In this document: in pieces, positions 62,143 to 64,000 of the stretch
Layout: every line of letters begins with the position of its first letter
Numbering within the stretch: the first letter of the stretch is position 1
Assembly: GCA_028554755.1 (NCBI GenBank)
Contig: JAPTOF010000002.1
Span: forward strand, 30,558,501-30,622,500
Direction of reading: 5' to 3'
Length of the DNA stretch: 64,000 nucleotides
Source: Cordia subcordata
Taxonomy: Eukaryota > Streptophyta > Magnoliopsida > Boraginales > Cordiaceae
The notes under the pieces: generated by a model
Seen by the model: only the letters and a program-made list of their open reading frames with translations
Database searches by the model: none
What the model was told of the DNA's origin: nothing
Position numbers and translations under genes: made by a program

Positions 62143-62890
62143 TTTTTCTGCAACATAACATCACAGAAAGAACTCTTCAACAAGCCTGTGTTAACTGCCT
62201 ATCAATGGAATCTACTATACAGTTTAAGATAAATATACACCCCGCCACATATGCTGATTATATGCTTTTTCAGACTTAAGATTTCAGATAATCATATATG
62301 CTATAACAAACACAGCAATAGAAAGAGCAATTCAAGTTTCACGAGATAATATAAACATGAGATATTCAATTTCCATTTCATTCAGTTATAATTGTTCAGC
62401 ACTTAAGTCAAACTACACTGATCAGATATAAGATTACCAGGGATCACATCACTTCCAACAAAACAAGAGCTTTATCTCTTAATTACTGACTTCGGTGCAC
62501 GAAACTCTCGTTATCATAAATTTGATGACTAAAAAAAATGGAAAATGTCAAATAGATCCACCCTCACAAATTCCACCTTGGCACACTACATGACTAATCA
62601 TGAAAAACTAACGTAACAAAAAAACAGGAAGAGATAAAAACACCATAAAAAAGTAAGTGATCACACCTGTCCCAGATGGGTGTTCCAGTGTCTTTTTTCC
62701 TTGTCTTTCTTCAAAAGACCATGCAGATTTGTTTCGCTCGATAATTCAGACACACACAACACACACTGGATACGAAGGAAAACACACGCAGCTCAAAATT
62801 GTAACGCATGTGTCAGCGGAGTTGTAGTCAGAAACACACACACACCATGTTCAGATTCTCTCCCAAGGGCTCTTGTCCTACGCTTTAAGG
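62143..62890 (-). other. 5' UTR and leader intron of the SEC14-like gene
   Basis: The coding exon begins six bases after a TTGCAG acceptor. Upstream, GGGACAG|GTGTGA at 62667/62666 is a plausible donor, which would make a 5'-UTR intron of about 520 bases and put the transcription start near 62750-62880. Inferred from splice consensus only. Confidence 0.5.
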
Positions 62891-63026
62891 TCCAACGTGG
62901 TGTACGAGTGGGGGAGGTTTACTAAAGTTACATGGTTCGGGTCTTTCTCGACAGTCACAGGCAAATATGAACCGTCGACTTTTTCAGATTTCTCCTCTGA
63001 TCTTTTGTTGGTCAAAATAAAGGTGC

Positions 63027-63032
63027 CACGTG
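63027..63032. promoter_or_regulatory. G-box CACGTG (proximal)
   Basis: CACGTG in the context GTGCCACGTGGTG, about 150-300 bases upstream of the presumed SEC14-gene transcription start. It is the core site for plant bZIP (ABRE-type) and bHLH factors. Confidence 0.5.
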
Positions 63033-63149
63033 GTGTTCTAGAAGTGGCGTAGGAGCTGGTGAAGAATAAAAAAGATCTCCACCAACGTGTGGACTTCTAA
63101 GGGTGTGCGTACTTGACCTGCCCCCTTTTAGCTCCGAGGTGCGTTGACT

Positions 63150-63161
63150 GCCACGTGGCAG
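63150..63161. promoter_or_regulatory. Palindromic G-box TGCCACGTGGCA (distal)
   Basis: A perfect 12-base palindrome around CACGTG, 125 bases beyond the proximal G-box, and next to a TTGAC W-box core. The pair suggests stress- or light-responsive control of the SEC14-like gene. This is an inference. Confidence 0.5.
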
Positions 63162-64000
63162 AGTGTTTAAGGTCCACCGAGGAGAAAGAGCGCTTTCGTT
63201 ATTGTCTTTTCTTTTTATTTTATCGTAAAAATAAATTATGTCCTTTTTAGTCCCAGACTTCCAAGAGTTAAAAACAAATGCGATTTATAATCTAAGTTTT
63301 ATTCAAGTTTTCTATCTCATATGAGTGCTCTCAGTTTATCCATTGCTCGATATAAGGAACAAACTGCACACTCAATGTTTATTATTCGGTGGTCGAATTC
63401 TACCGATTGTTTCAATAGTTAAGTTTCACCGATTGAATTTTCTTTGTTGTAAAAAAAAAGAAAAAAAGAAAGAAAATTATGTCCTTTTACTAAAGGTACA
63501 TTTTTTTAGAAACCTTTAAATTGTAGTTAAAACAATTTACCAAGTAAAAACAAAAGGATGATTCTATCTAATGCGAAGAATAAATAGGTTCACATATTTC
63601 TATACCAAAAATAGGTTTAAATATAAGAGTTGCAATATCATCCTTGCAATTCTTTTGACTAAGAAAATGAAGATTATATTTTATGTTTTTCTCTAGCTTA
63701 GTCAACAAAAAAAAAATTGCAAAGAACATTTTTTAACAAATTTCAGTGTTAAAAATTACATAAAAGCATAACTTTTCCATTTATTTTGGAATACAAGAAA
63801 TTTTCCCTTTCTGTGAAGTAAATTTGATCATTGAAGATCAAACTAAATCCTCATCACAAAAGCTATTATACTTCATCTTAAGATTCATAACAATTTAAAA
63901 GAAGCAAATGTTGAAGGATAAATAAAGCAAGCAATTCTTAAGTTGAGAAGAGTCCAGAATAGTGGCCCAGAAAAATATAAATGTTGGAATGCAGCCCCCT
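63162..64000. other. Distal upstream region
   Basis: AT-rich DNA with poly-A tracts and no gene I can support. Confidence 0.4.

Overview
The window is nuclear DNA from a flowering plant, almost certainly a eudicot. It is AT-rich and has short exons with GT-AG introns. Its gene families are plant-specific: 3-ketoacyl-CoA synthase, ERD6-like sugar carrier, RADIALIS-like MYB and jacalin-related lectins. Many MITEs, solo LTRs and a Mutator-like element lie between the genes. I cannot name the species. No search could be run, so identities rest on recognising protein families and on splicing by eye.

Layout. 1.8-7.9 kb (+): a complete 18-exon ERD6-like vacuolar sugar transporter (488 aa). 10.0-11.5 kb (-): an intronless KCS4/KCS11-type 3-ketoacyl-CoA synthase (515 aa). 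14.9-18.8 kb (+): a Maf/HAM1-type nucleotide pyrophosphatase with two tandem homologous versions of one exon. 20.5-21.2 kb (-): a RADIALIS-like single-MYB gene. 25.7-37.0 kb (+): a jacalin-lectin cluster with one intact two-domain gene, one disabled full-length copy, one 3' remnant and an extra promoter copy, broken up by repeats. 38.1-42.7 kb (+): TYW1, the wybutosine radical-SAM enzyme. 44.4-44.7 kb (-): a small AT-hook protein. 48.1-53.0 kb: a 4.9-kb Mutator-like element carrying a broken MURA N-terminus (+) and a broken plant-mobile-domain gene (-). 54.2-58.8 kb (+): a conserved plant membrane protein usually labelled 'erythronate-4-phosphate dehydrogenase family'. 60.1-62.7 kb (-): a SEC14/CRAL-TRIO lipid-transfer protein.

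The host genes do not form a pathway. Most of them match, from memory, the duplicated Arabidopsis chromosome 1 neighbourhoods around At1g19400-At1g19510 and At1g75170-At1g75250, so the window looks like a conserved ancestral block. The lectin cluster and the transposons are the lineage-specific insertions.

The most interesting observation is in the Maf gene. Exon 4a ends in Ala-Asp-Thr and exon 4b ends in Cys-Asp-Gln. Both are phase 0 at both ends, and both join the same downstream Val-Val-Val-Tyr exon. These tripeptides correspond to the signatures of the two bacterial Maf subfamilies, YhdE (DT) and YceF (DQ), which prefer different nucleotides. Alternative splicing could therefore switch the active site of one enzyme. 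The target-site duplications of two solo LTRs and the Mutator-like element can be read directly and date them as discrete insertions.
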